Source: Eubacteriales Family XIII. Incertae Sedis bacterium
GTDB lineage: Bacteria; Bacillota; Clostridia; Peptostreptococcales; Anaerovoracaceae
Assembly: GCA_031269205.1 (NCBI GenBank)
Contig: JAISZM010000168.1
Location: 1 to 8,063 of the forward strand
DNA: 8,063 bases
Reading direction: 5' to 3'
Part shown: positions 8,009-8,063 of the stretch, one piece after another
Layout of the letters: each line of letters begins with the position of its first letter
Position numbering within the stretch: position 1 is the first letter of the stretch
The notes under the pieces: model-generated
Seen by the model: only the letters and a program-made list of their open reading frames with translations
What the model was told of the DNA's origin: nothing
Databases searched by the model: none
Program-made: the position numbers and the translations under genes

Positions 8009-8051
8009 ACCTCTCGTAGTTATTACTTATCTTGAACACGAGGAGGTATTA
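8005..8051 (+). repeat. Inverted repeat spanning the -10 box and ribosome site
   Basis: TAATACCTC (8005-8013) is the exact reverse complement of GAGGTATTA (8043-8051). The pairing continues inward with TCGT (8014-8017) and ACGA (8038-8041) around one unpaired G at 8042, giving 13 pairs and a 20-base AT-rich loop. The left arm overlaps the -10 box and the right arm contains most of the AGGAGG ribosome site (8041-8046). A transcript starting upstream would hide its ribosome site, whereas one starting near 8015 would carry only the inner four pairs. Confidence 0.6.
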
Positions 8052-8053
8052 CC

Positions 8054-8063
8054 ATGTTCAAAA
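8054..8063 (+). CDS. Start of an unidentified gene, cut by window end
   Basis: ATG 8054 follows AGGAGG (8041-8046) at 7 bases, an ideal ribosome site, and a TATAAT box lies upstream, so this is very likely a real gene start. Only Met-Phe-Lys and one more base are visible, so no product can be named. It is divergent from the alcohol dehydrogenase and shares its intergenic region. Confidence 0.75.

Overview
The window is GC-rich bacterial chromosome with seven protein genes (two of them cut by the window edges), one tRNA gene and several regulatory sites. The organism is most likely an anaerobe. The reasons are a ferrous-iron (Feo) uptake operon with two FeoA proteins and a small FeoB-associated Cys-rich membrane protein, an iron-type alcohol dehydrogenase, clear AGGAGG ribosome sites, and frequent AUA and AGG codons unlike enterobacteria. 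The style of CarB and Feo suggests Bacillota (Clostridia-like) or Synergistota. Taxonomy cannot be settled from this sequence alone.

Layout. Positions 1-2321 (+) hold the 3' two-thirds of carB, the large subunit of carbamoyl-phosphate synthase. A strong sigma-A type promoter starts 8 bases after the carB stop and drives a four-gene ferrous-iron operon on the + strand: feoA (2406-2615), a second feoA (2687-2929), feoB (2926-5106) and a 53-residue Cys-rich membrane protein (5165-5326). A short intergenic stretch with direct and inverted repeats follows. Next come a near-consensus promoter, a tRNA-Phe(GAA) gene (5465-5540) and its intrinsic terminator (5542-5570).

Two genes lie on the minus strand: an AEC-family permease (5596-6564) and, upstream of it, an iron-containing alcohol dehydrogenase (6743-7915). 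The dehydrogenase is transcribed divergently from a + strand gene whose first three codons (from 8054) end the window. The divergent region holds promoter elements facing both ways and two palindromic structures.

How the genes work together. FeoB is the GTP-driven Fe(II) permease. The FeoA proteins are small SH3-like cytosolic partners, and the Cys-rich protein may handle iron at the inner face of the membrane. The dehydrogenase and the permease could share a transcript from the promoter near 7950, but the permease substrate is unknown and their link is only positional. carB and the tRNA are unrelated housekeeping neighbours.

I found no wholly new system. The points most worth a second look are the inverted repeat over the promoter and ribosome site of the last gene, the operator-like dyad at the feo transcription start, the repeat cluster after the feo operon, and the small Cys-rich gene that length-filtered gene calling would miss.
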